From assembly GCA_019096065.1 (NCBI GenBank), contig JAGUCH010000001.1, positions 12,090,001-12,154,000 on the forward strand: DNA of 64,000 nucleotides, read 5' to 3'. This document shows positions 11,286-19,935 of the stretch, piece by piece. This DNA is from Paracyclopina nana (lineage: Eukaryota; Arthropoda; Copepoda; Cyclopoida; Cyclopettidae). Both the position numbers and the translations under genes were made by a program. The stretch's first letter is position 1. Each line of letters opens with the position of its first letter. The notes under the pieces were generated by a model. It worked only from the letters and a program-made list of their open reading frames with translations. It did not search any database and was not told the origin of the DNA.

Positions 11286-12544
11286 ACTGCGAGCTGCTCT
11301 TGCTGCTGCTGCTGCTGACGAGTTTTTTGACCCAGCAAAAAATTCAGCTCAAAATCTCAGCCATAAATTCTCACTGCTGCTGCTGCTGCTGCTGAAATTC
11401 TGAAAGGTGTATGCCCTTCTGCAAAAAATGGATGGGCCCACCTTCGAACACTATGGGCCGACGTCACTCAGTCACTTTAATGGCTGCTACAAAATGATCA
11501 TTTCAATCCTGGATGGAGACCAATTTTAGGTATGGGATGATGGAGAAAAATTAACATTTTGATCTGCTCCTGTCAGCAGCAGCAGCCTACTATTTGGTTT
11601 GCTGCTATCAAAATTGAAATCCTCTTAGCCAAGCCAACATGGGGTGCTAATAGACCGACTGGATGGAAGTACAAAACGCCTCGCTTCTCCGTATCGTGCG
11701 TAGTAAAAGATTCAATGACCTGAAGAAAAAATGCATCCACCACAGTATATAGTAATTAGTGGAATAGCAAACGAAGCTTCACAGTTTGCAGCTGGGCCAG
11801 GAATATTAAGTTGACTGTCAAGCTGCTGCTGCTGCTAGCTAGTACGTTTTTTGTTGAGGAGCTGAGCTGGCAGCTTTAGCTAGGCATGAACTATCCGACT
11901 GACTAGAGTAGCATTCATCCGAGCTGCGTGGGATCTTATTTTGAGCTCTATTATCACAATGGCTACCACCACTATTCTGTCGTCTCATAGAGAGTGGCAG
12001 TCGTGATTCAGACTCTTCATATCATTTTCTTCTTTCAAGATGGAGCAGCAGCTCACATTTGCCAATATACTTTTTTGCACTGGGTCGTTCTCGAGGCAAA
12101 AAAGGCTCTGTGCTATTGCACAATGGGAAGAGCTGCTCGCGGTTGAAAAACCACCACTGCGAGAATTTAGATTAGCAATTGAGTTTTTTGCTCCGCCACG
12201 CCATGCCTCTGACTGCGAGGCCTTAAGATACTTAAGCCATGACGTTGTGAGTATTAAGCCACGTACGCGCAAAAAAGACCTCAGATATCGTCGTCGTCAT
12301 TGAGAGAGAGGCCTGTCAATGCTCGCTGTCATGCAGCCGGATTTGCGAGGAAGAGCTAAGAAAGCATTTGAAAATGGACTTGTTTTGACTCGATACGTCA
12401 GCGGACGAAATAGATTTTCCCGATTGAGACCGAGTCACGAATTGTGTAGACAATTTTCTTGAAGAGATGGATGATAAGCGGCCGCGGGGGCTTCTTTAAT
12501 TTTAGATAGTAGGCTTTACTGTGCGGCAAAATCGTCGGGCTTAC

Positions 12545-12664
12545 CTGAGTCGCATCTGAATAGGGCGTCTTGGAAGCGTGGCTGATTTTCATGCTTCGGA
12601 AAACCTCGTCCTCGAGGGGGTGGCTGCTCGTGGGCAGGTCGAGGTCACTGGAGGCCATGTCCAT
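12545..12664 (-). CDS. SoxC: SoxC-B, coding exon 1 (N-terminus)
   Basis: First coding exon of the minus-strand SoxC paralogue, 40 codons (residues 1-40), ending in phase 0 at a CAG|GTAAGC donor. The start is the ATG at 12664-12662. It has A at -3 and G at +4, and an in-frame TGA lies two codons upstream, so the frame cannot extend further in unspliced sequence. The exon ends with EVFRSMK...SKTPYSDATQ, which is nearly the same as the end of exon 1 in the plus-strand paralogue (EVFRSMK...SKTPYTDATQ). The junction to the HMG-box exon (DATQ|TKKH) is also the same. I recall this pre-box stretch from arthropod SoxC proteins. The first 18 residues are acidic and serine-rich and do not match the paralogue. 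A 10.5 kb intron follows. Untranslated 5' exons are likely but not resolved. Confidence 0.9.
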
Positions 12665-12689
12665 GCTGTTTCACCGATTTCTTCTCACA

Positions 12690-13406
12690 TGGACGGAGGC
12701 TGGCACTGTGGACACTGAGGGAGGAGTATGCCGACTGATGAGCTAGGACCGTAAAGTCATGCGTTAACGGGAACCGTTGCCTGCGTACGTTGCTAGGGCT
12801 CAGTCGCCTGAAGGTCATGAGCGCGATGATCCCTCCAAGCAACGGTTCAATCTTATCCACTTCCTTATAGCAGGGCATAGCGTTGGTGGCCTTGAAAACC
12901 GTCCGGTTGCCGTAGCGGGACAACAACCTTTGCAACGCGCTCCTCGCTGCTCAAGCTGCTAACATACAGTATGTACCTGAGCAGCCAGCTATACTCCTGG
13001 GGCAACTCGGATCGTCACAGCTTGAATAATAACAACATCCCGTTAACCCGTACGTAAGTCGTTGTCCTCGCGTCTTCCGGATCGAAGACCTCTTTCAGAC
13101 ACATAACAGTCTGGGATGAAACTTCATTATCAGCGCGGTGGGCCTTTCTGCTCGAAAACCTTGGCGTGATCGCAACCAATCAAGGAAACGGGCCTACCCC
13201 AAGCTTCTTCCAGATGCGGTCGACAAATTACGAGCTCCAACCATGTCGTCGTGCAGTACGCGGGCCATTTCCAAAAAGAAAGTAGCACCACTTCTAATTA
13301 AACGAAGGGAGGAAAACACGCGGCTTTTTTGTTTACATTCGCCGCGATTCAGGCGGCGCGTGACGAGTCGGACATAGGCCCGAAAATTGATACTATTTGG
13401 CGCCAC
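12690..13406 (-). pseudogene. Decayed coding-like block upstream of SoxC-B exon 1, origin unknown
   Basis: Minus-strand sequence with protein-like composition but no continuous frame. A segment open from about 13140 to 13018 contains MCLKEVFDPEDAR. It meets a TGA at 13015-13017, and the same frame is then open again to a stop at 12865-12867. A different frame is open for 96 codons from 12935 to 12645, overlapping the SoxC-B start. Another frame is open from 13406 to 13194. A frameshifted, stop-interrupted old gene or an endogenised viral or transposon gene would look like this. I do not recognise the family. The alternative is that all of it is SoxC-B 5' leader and the apparent protein character is chance. 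Confidence 0.25.
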
Positions 13407-13520
13407 TTAGTGGAGTGCAAGTTCAATAATTAGCTAAGGTTGAAGGCCCCGACTTATTTGTTAGCATTCACACACACAAAGTGGCGCCAAGTAGTGCAAA
13501 TTGAATTATGCAGCAAGAAG

Positions 13521-13588
13521 CCTCATTCAACTTGTGACACCTAAGCCCTAGTTTTTAAAGCTCGGTCGCGCCAACAAGTTGAATGAGG
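13521..13588. repeat. Perfect 15-bp inverted repeat (stem-loop)
   Basis: CCTCATTCAACTTGT at 13521-13535 is the exact reverse complement of 13574-13588, with a 38-base loop. Just to the left, GGCGCCA-containing sequences near 13400 and 13480 are imperfect repeats of each other. Function unknown; it may be the remnant of a small element. Confidence 0.6.
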
Positions 13589-14219
13589 GAGAAAGCCGCG
13601 CCGCGCTCCTCGCACGGTTGAATGGTGATTTTGATGTCAACTCTGAGCCTCACTCGGAAGTTATTGACGCCTAAAGTTTACTTTTCTCGAGCCAAATCCC
13701 ACCCCTTTTGACTTGAGCTTCGAGAGCTGCAAAAAGTTGCCAATTGACTGTGTAAATAGGGCGTGTTATTAAAATGGCCCGAGTTGTGAGGCAAGTTATG
13801 GCGGCTCCCGATGTTGCTCCTGATGTCCCTGATTGAAGTAGCTTGCATAATGGGCTTTCTTTATGGCCTAAGTCATTTGAGACACCTTGTACTGCATCAA
13901 GTAACGGAACGGTTATGTGGAAACTTGAGTCGCCAAAATTCAGCCTTGCTGACTTGAATCTGAGCCAGCAATAATAATTATGAAGAATTTCAGCTATAAT
14001 TTCAGCGAAGGCCACTTTGTGTGCGACTTCAGTATGTGATGAGGTACGACGCACAAAATCGTAGAATGTCACATGTGTTCACTTCGGCTGGTAACTTATC
14101 TCACGGACTGTTTGCAAATTAGCCTTGAAAAAGTTCAATGATCATGGCCTAAAAACGTCCAATTTTTATGCGCTATCTGAAATGGCTTTTCTTTGGAAAG
14201 GTCCCTGGGTCAAGAGAGA

Positions 14220-14232
14220 CGCCATCTAGCGG
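14220..14232 (-). promoter_or_regulatory. CTCF-like insulator motif
   Basis: On the minus strand this reads CCGCTAGATGGCG, a full match to the CTCF core as generally given (CCNSYAGRKGGCR). It lies between the two divergent SoxC genes, about 1.6 kb from the SoxC-B start and 3.1 kb from the SoxC-A start. The match is by eye; occupancy is not shown. Confidence 0.4.
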
Positions 14233-16386
14233 AAGAATCTGCTGTCCAAGAACAACAATAATGGTCATATTTTCTATGGTAGCTATGCTGCGTTGTTGTT
14301 GGCAGTAGTGCTGTAGATCGTATAATTCATTCATTATTATCTGTAGAGCAGTGTCTTCTCGTAGCCAGCAGCATTGAAAAGGCCATGAATGCGACCTTCG
14401 TTAAACATGAGGGCACTGGCAATTTATTATTTTGTAAATGGGAAAGAGCCAGCTGAAGATTGCTTCCAGCTCTAGCAGCAGCCCTTTCACGCCTCTGTGC
14501 CGTCAGAAAAAGCTTTTCTGGCGCGATAGGGTGCTACGACTTTCATTTCCGCCGCCTTTTGTGGGCGACAAAAATTGTGTCCTCCCTATATTATTATATG
14601 CCTCACGCATTGATGTTGCTCGCATCATTCTTTTTGCCGAAGTATTCACTATAGAGCGAGGAGGTCACCAACCATGATAAAAAACTCTTTGAAGAAGAAA
14701 TAATTCATCTTTTCGCTGATTCATGGAATTCTCTTCTCATTCATTAAAAAAATACTTGGCTCTGGAAGTAATTATGGCCAAGCAGTTTTTAATACCATCA
14801 TCATCATCGACAAAGTCGTTGTTGAGCGCTTGAATTCTTAATGATTGTCTTGTTCTGTACGTATAGTTAGAGGCACATTATTTTCAAATTGCTCGATCCA
14901 ATCGATATAATTACTCCATAAGTTCCCACACATAAACGAATCTCATTAATGACGAGTTGACACTTCATGGGCATAATTTTCCAGGAAAAAAAATATGTAG
15001 GTTAATGCACATACACCATTTGTTTACAAGCCCTTAGACTGAACGCTGCTGTTCAGCTGATTTTGCTTTTAAAAATGGATCGGATTGGAAAGACAATCTC
15101 ATCATTATTGATGTGTGAGTGAGAGTGAGGGGAAATATCTGCTGAAATAAAAGGGCACTTAAAAGCCATTGTTTTTCTCTAAAAATTTACCTATACTTCC
15201 GGCCATTTAAATTGTTGATTACTTTTTTATTATGCCTAGCACAGACCCAAAAGCAGCTGGATAATTTTGCACAAGAGGCGCCATTCGTCAATTAGCTAGG
15301 AATGTAATGCTACAAATCTATTGCAGGGGAAATCCTCGCGACATTGGATTTGGGTCCCATTTAAAATTAAGCTCTGCATCTAAATCCCGCGAGCGCATAG
15401 AAAAAATACATGTTCAAATTGTGAACGGTTCAGATGATTTTGTTATGTATAGTGTGCTGTGTGCTACATTGCTGCAACGACCACCAGTAATTATGGCAGA
15501 CAAACGTGATTCATAAATGGCCGTTGTCAAATGCAACCGTGAAATAATTGTTGGAAATAAATGCCTCGATGCATGTCGGACATAAAATAGCATAGACCGA
15601 TAACTTAGGGCTCGTTAAATCCCTCCTCTAACCAAGAGATCGAATGTCATCTCGAAAAGCGACAGTGCAAGATCATATAGGATAGAAAAGCAATAAAGCG
15701 TCTAATCCCTCGGACTGTAAAAAAGGCCAGCAGCTTTCGCGGATTTATGCTAAATCGATCAATGGCTTCTGCGTTTGTCATGCATCCGCGGCGCGGATGT
15801 TTTTTTCCTCCTTTAACGGCGACAATGACTAAACAGTCGTTATCGTTTCGTTTTATAGCTCGATGAGTGCAGTTGCAGTTCTTTGATAGCTGCTGATCTT
15901 TCGTGATGGAGCCATTAGACGTTGAAATGCTGCTGCTATTATATGCTGTCAAAGTAAAAAAAAATGTGTAATTTTCAAACTAACCTGCCATGATTCGGCT
16001 CGATGTCGAGCAGAAAAAGGACCATTAAAATCCCACAACATGAAAACAAATGCTGTGGCAGCAAACAAAGGTGCAAGTGAGCAGTTGCCAGCTTGCCAGA
16101 AGGTGGATCACCTCGTTGTTTATTTGACCCTTACACGACGAAGACAATTGCAGTGGCATTGGGCGGACAAGATTTCACACGCTCGTGGCAGATGCAGTTT
16201 CAAAAATCATGCAAAAGCTGACGGACGTCCACCAAATAAATATGCAACTTTGCCTCTAAAAATCGTAAGATATGTACGTACGTGCGGGATGCCAGTCAAA
16301 CTAGGCATAGCTCAGCTGGCGACAATTAGTTTTTGTCAGCGACGTCAATTCGAGTTTTGACGATTGAGCTGTCGTATCGAGACACA

Positions 16387-16402
16387 CGCTAATGCATTAG
16401 CG
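16387..16402. promoter_or_regulatory. Perfect 16-bp palindrome with homeodomain/POU-like half sites
   Basis: CGCTAATGCATTAGCG is its own reverse complement. It contains TAAT on both strands and the overlapping TAATGCAT/ATGCATTA, like paired homeodomain or POU half sites. It lies about 950 bases upstream of the SoxC-A start and may be a dimer binding site. Confidence 0.35.
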
Positions 16403-16630
16403 AGCATTTAGCATGCGCGCTTGCTTTGGCACGTTCCTAGATAAATAGCCGTGTTTTAGCAGTTCGGGCCTTTTGATCCATCAATGTTTGCTGCGAGGCA
16501 GGCAAAAAGTCTAGTACTTCGAGGGAGCAGATGAGCGGTGCTAAAAGTGGGGAGATGCCTCGTTCTCGAGGATCATCAGGTTAAAAGGGGGTGCTCATCA
16601 GTCAAATCCGCGAGGAGGAGTGATACACGT

Positions 16631-16637
16631 TATAAAA
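16631..16637 (+). promoter_or_regulatory. Candidate TATA box for SoxC-A
   Basis: TATAAAA lies about 700 bases before the SoxC-A start codon and just before the GC-rich leader. If used, transcription would start near 16660. No convincing initiator or downstream element was found, so this is only a position match. Confidence 0.25.
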
Positions 16638-16659
16638 TCCCCCAACAAATGTCTCCCAA

Positions 16660-17343
16660 ATTAGCCGAGCCATAAATTCCGCCTGACTCGCGAAGGAGCA
16701 AGAGGAGGAGGAGGAGAAAAAAGGGAACAAGCAAAAAGCACTTGTGCTAAGTTGGAAAAAGCTGGCGGAATGGCTGATAAGGAGGCGATTTATGGATGCG
16801 GTCGCGTTTGTCTTCGCGATCGAGGCTGTCAGCCCTTCGGTGGTGCTTTGCAATACTGGACGCGGTGCAACTCGGTCGCGATGGCGAAGGTTCGAAAGAT
16901 GCGTACGTGTGTCTTTTTTATTTTCGTTGAGGGAGAGCACACTTATTAGCGATCCATCGCGTCGATCCGGACCGCGGGAGCAATGTGCTCGTCCATGGAT
17001 CGGGCAGCAGCGTGCGGTCCGCCGATTCCGAGTTGGCCGACGACGACGACTCCAACTTCGGCGAGCCGATGGAGCTTGCACACGACGCCGCGCGGCCTCC
17101 CCAACAACGCGAACGACTCACTCTCTCCCTCGCTCGCTCTCCGCTCCGATATCCAACGAAGCCTCAGTGGAGAACCAACCTCCGACGAGACACCACACGC
17201 TTCGACCCCACGCAAGGGCCTCGCTTTAGGCCACTGCTCAGGCCGACCTCACCGAGGCCTTCTTCATCCTCGTCATCGCGAGCCATGAGCCAGGCTTGAT
17301 CGCAGCCAGCTCTCACGACGTTCCGCCACACACATCCAAGCAC
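16660..17343 (+). other. SoxC-A 5' leader region (GC-rich, upstream ORFs)
   Basis: GC-rich stretch before the SoxC-A start. It contains several upstream ATGs, including one opening a 101-codon frame (16983-17288) and a five-codon mini-ORF, MSQA then TGA (17285-17299), ending 44 bases before the chosen start. The frame at 16985-17299 reads acidic (ELADDDDSNFGEPMEL) and could be a genuine N-terminal exon if spliced, but no decisive donor was found. The transcript start is not known, so the extent is approximate. Confidence 0.4.
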
Positions 17344-17472
17344 ATGCCCATGTTGATCATGCTGGACAAGCGGCAAAGGGTGATCATGCCATCGGCCAAG
17401 CTGCACGACGAAGTCTTTCGCTCCATGAAGGTGGAAGTGAGCTCCAAGACCCCGTACACGGATGCCACGCAG
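17344..17472 (+). CDS. SoxC: SoxC-A, coding exon 1 (N-terminus)
   Basis: First supported coding exon of the plus-strand SoxC gene, 43 codons, phase-0 donor ACGCAG|GTAGGA. The product begins MPMLIMLDKRQRV and ends EVFRSMKVEVSSKTPYTDATQ, matching the SoxC-B N-terminal exon. The chosen start is the first in-frame ATG after the in-frame TAG at 17227-17229. ATGs at codons 3 and 6 are also possible. The first two have C at -3 (weak context), while the third has A at -3, so initiation may be leaky. A further upstream exon spliced into 17230-17343 could add residues, since this frame stays open there. The 192-bp intron 17473-17664 follows. Confidence 0.88.
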
Positions 17473-17664
17473 GTAGGACACGATCCTCGCAGCGAAAGCG
17501 GCTCCTTAATAAAGCCGCATGGAGCTCGTAAGAGCTCGGCAGACTCCACGCGGTTGCGATCAGCTGATCGACGTCGTCAGGCCATTGCACTCACAGACGT
17601 GCTGCTGCAGTAGCTGCGGCCTCGGTGGACATGCGTCATGCCTCAACCTCGCTCCTTTTTGCAG
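17473..17664 (+). other. SoxC-A intron 1 (192 bp, phase 0)
   Basis: Bounded by GTAGGA and CTCCTTTTTTGCAG. It sits at exactly the same codon junction (DATQ|TKKH) as the 10.5 kb intron 1 of SoxC-B. This shared position is key evidence that the two genes are duplicates. Confidence 0.9.
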
Positions 17665-18295
17665 ACGAAGAAGCACAAGCTGAACCACATCAAGCGGCCG
17701 ATGAACGCCTTCATGGTCTGGTCGCAGCTCGAGCGGCGCAAGATCATCGAGGTCACCCCGGACAAGCACAACGCCGAGATCTCCAAGGAGCTGGGCCGCA
17801 GGTGGAAGCTCCTGCCCGAGGAGGCCCGCCAGCCCTACATCGAGGAGGCGGAGAGGCTGCGCATCCTGCACCAGAAGGAGTACCCCGACTACAAGTACAA
17901 GCCCAGGAAGAAACCCAAGTCGGCCGCGGGCCAGGCCTCGCCCGCCAGGGAGGCCCCCTCGCCCCCGCCCCCCGCCGCGCTGCTCACCTCGCTGAGCGAC
18001 CAGTCAAGGGCCATCTGCAAGGCGACGAGCAAGGTGAACCACAACAACAACGTGAGCGCGCTGAAGGAGAGCAACCGGATGGCGATACCTCAGAAGGTGC
18101 GGGACAGCGCTCGCATCAAGCTCAAGCTGCTGCAGAACCAGATCATGGAGCAGCCCAAGATCTTCCGGAAGTCGACAATAGAGGACTCTGCTCCTGCTGC
18201 TGTCACTTCCGCCTCGGTTGTCGTTCGCGCCCTTCCCCTCATCACCAGTCACTCGACACTGACCCTGTCTTCGGTGACAACAGCTGCAAACCAAG
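17665..18295 (+). CDS. SoxC: SoxC-A, coding exon 2 (HMG box and linker)
   Basis: This exon has 210 codons plus one base (residues 44-253), acceptor CTCCTTTTTTGCAG and phase-1 donor CCAAG|GTACTA. The full HMG box lies at about residues 50-128: [49 protein letters not shown], then a basic tail RKKPK. It is the SoxC-type box and appears fully intact, so a nuclear minor-groove DNA-binding and DNA-bending protein is expected. After the box come a Pro/Ala/Ser linker ([14 protein letters not shown]) and a Lys/Asn/Gln-rich region. The exon is strongly GC-rich at third codon positions, unlike SoxC-B. If the 60-bp intron is retained, the frame stops at 18331-18333 and the protein would lack its C-terminal activation region. 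Confidence 0.97.
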
Positions 18296-18355
18296 GTACT
18301 ATAACAACAGAATGCTGGCGACTGGAGTACTAAAGCCACTATCTTTCGCTTACAG
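18296..18355 (+). other. SoxC-A intron 2 (60 bp, phase 1)
   Basis: Starts GTACTA and ends TTTCGCTTACAG, with TACTAA about 25 bases before the acceptor as a likely branch site. Its phase and position match SoxC-B intron 3. Retention would bring a stop at 18331-18333. Confidence 0.85.
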
Positions 18356-18957
18356 CTCAAGTCCTGCCCACCAGCCCTGTTGCGACCGATTTTACCTCAA
18401 TCATTGTCAGTGGATCCGAAGAAGAGGACAGTTGTCCTCCAACAGCAGCAGAAGTGCAACAACAAAGGCAACCTCAAAGCCCTCCTGATGTCATTTTGCA
18501 AACGTTGCCCGACGTCGTCTCCAGCTACTTGGGGCCACCCCATGCCAAGGCCGTCATCGAGCCCCTGACGGCCAACTTCTTGTTCAACGGCAGCAAATTC
18601 GGCCTGACGAGCAGCAAGACCTCAGCGGCGGCCGACCTGGTGCCCTCGACAGACCTGGGCAACCTGGCGGACCTTGAGTCCATCACCGACTTCTTGGGCA
18701 TGGCCAACAACAACAACAACGAGAGCAGCAAGGCGAGGAGCAACGCCGAGGAGCTGAAGCTGGACCTCATGGACACGTTCGAGTCGTCCGTGACGGCCGC
18801 CGCGAAGCTGGACTGCAGTTGGGAGTCTGGGTCCAGCTCGTCGTCAGGGTCGCACTTCGAGTTCTCCTGCACTCAAGACGTGTCCGACATGCTTTGCGAC
18901 ATCGGGGTCAACGAGCCCGTGGACTGGGGCGTGGATGACATCATGATCCGCATCTAA
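18356..18957 (+). CDS. SoxC: SoxC-A, coding exon 3 (activation region and C-terminus)
   Basis: Last coding exon, residues 254-453, acceptor TTTCGCTTACAG, stop TAA at 18955-18957. A short 60-bp intron precedes it and contains a good branch-site-like TACTAA. The product has an acidic/Gln-rich start (SGSEEEDSCPP), the motif NLADLESITDFLGM (residues 356-369, shared with SoxC-B exon 5), an Asn run, a Ser run, and the terminal motif HFEFSCTQDVSDML...DDIMIRI (residues 420-453). The terminal motif resembles the conserved C-terminal transactivation motif of vertebrate SOX4/SOX11 (FEFPDYCTPEVSEM, from memory) and is the best evidence for group C. The three exons give an uninterrupted 453-residue protein. 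Confidence 0.95.
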
Positions 18958-19561
18958 GAGAGCTATTGCTGCTGACTGATGATGATCTCGGAGCGGGAGA
19001 AAGAAGTCTACAAGGATTGAAAATACTACAAGACTTTTTGCTATATTACACACACACACACAACAGTAAAGTATCTACTATATGCTACTACAATATTCTG
19101 GCAATGAAAAAGAAGTGAGAGAGCGAGAGAGAAATTAGCCGAGCAATCAAATTGCAGCCCCCCCTGTACTCCTCCTATTTAGCAGTAGCTGGATACGTAC
19201 GAACTTGCTTTATTTAGGATACGAAGACTGGCATTTCGCCCTCAGAGGGCAGTGCCTAGCCCTCCTCCGTCGTTTTGGATGATGATGCCCAGACTAAAAA
19301 ATACAGTATATACTACAACTACTACTACTATACACACATCTATACTCTTTTTGAACGACGCGAACTATTGCTTTTTTTCTGCAAGAGTTGTAAGACTGAA
19401 GAAACTTTCGGCATATGAAGAAACAATCCATCCCGCTATGCTAGCTACTCGAACTCCTGCGCCATCGCACGATCAAAATACAAAATACGACCCCAGCATC
19501 AGAAAGCGAGCATTTGTGCTGAATAAGCTCACCAAAATCAACCAAATTTAAGTTTTCTCCA

Positions 19562-19594
<33 letters not shown>

Positions 19595-19595
19595 C
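19562..19595. repeat. (CTG)n microsatellite, interrupted
   Basis: About ten CTG units with one GTT interruption, in the putative SoxC-A 3' UTR. Confidence 0.85.
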
Positions 19596-19875
19596 TTACA
19601 CTGCGCTACTGCCTTCTCAATCATTGCGAAAAGAATTCGAATCCATTCAGTTGAAAAATCTCCCAGAACCATTTTTGTACCATTTTAACAACAGTAACTA
19701 CGCAAAATTGTCTCTAGAGCTACATGGCGGCAGTACACACACACACACACAAACTTCTCTCATTGTTTTTTGAGCTTTATCCATGAAAAATATGATCAAC
19801 AACGAGAAAACTTATCCTCCCTTAATAACATGAAGCTGCGCAGGGCCTGAGGTATATTTTGTATGAATGTTTGTG

Positions 19876-19934
19876 AATAAATGTTGTCTTTCATGATATT
19901 CGAAAATACATACTATACTACAACTTCAAATAAA
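19876..19934 (+). terminator. Candidate polyadenylation signals of SoxC-A
   Basis: Two AATAAA hexamers on the coding strand (19876-19881 and 19929-19934), with T-rich and GT-containing sequence after the first. They are about 920-975 bases downstream of the SoxC-A stop. Confidence 0.35.
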
Positions 19935-19935
19935 G

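Larger units (their letters stand above)
1998..12544 (-). other. SoxC-B intron 1 (10.5 kb)
   Basis: Single long phase-0 intron between the N-terminal and HMG-box exons (GTAAGC...TTGCAG). The paralogous intron in SoxC-A is 192 bp. It holds a 382-bp foldback element at 10160-10541, a CA/GT microsatellite at 6043-6079, (CG)n tracts near 6970 and 11280, and CTG/CAG triplet runs (8570, 8690, 9600, 11300, 11370 and 11820). No open frame inside resembles a protein I know. Long first introns of developmental regulators often hold enhancers, but none can be named from sequence alone. Confidence 0.8.
12665..16630. other. Intergenic interval between the divergent SoxC genes
   Basis: Beyond the decayed block (to 13.4 kb), the 15-bp stem-loop, the CTCF-like site and the palindrome listed separately, I see no gene here. 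Promoters of both SoxC genes should lie within this interval and the GC-rich leader to its right. No long open frame here has recognisable domains. Confidence 0.6.
18958..19935 (+). other. Putative SoxC-A 3' untranslated region
   Basis: Non-coding sequence after the TAA, with CA microsatellites (about 19047-19062 and 19736-19752), a long CTG run (19562-19595) and AT-rich stretches. The first AATAAA signals are at 19876-19881 and 19929-19934, so a 3' UTR of about 0.95 kb is plausible. The cleavage site is unknown. Confidence 0.4.

Noticed and set aside
12843-12852. GGTTCAATC resembling a tRNA B box
   Set aside because: The last base of the B-box consensus does not fit, and no A box or cloverleaf could be drawn upstream.
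12777-12962. Plus-strand 61-codon frame opposite the decayed block
   Set aside because: It overlaps minus-strand segments with better protein character and has no start context or domain.
16602-17215. Several overlapping minus and plus frames (up to 161 codons) in the SoxC-A leader
   Set aside because: GC-rich sequence lacks stop codons by composition; frames are Ser/Arg low-complexity and mutually overlapping.
17560-18074. Minus-strand open frames across the SoxC-A HMG exon
   Set aside because: They are the GC-rich antisense of the HMG exon; leucine/valine-rich and without domains.
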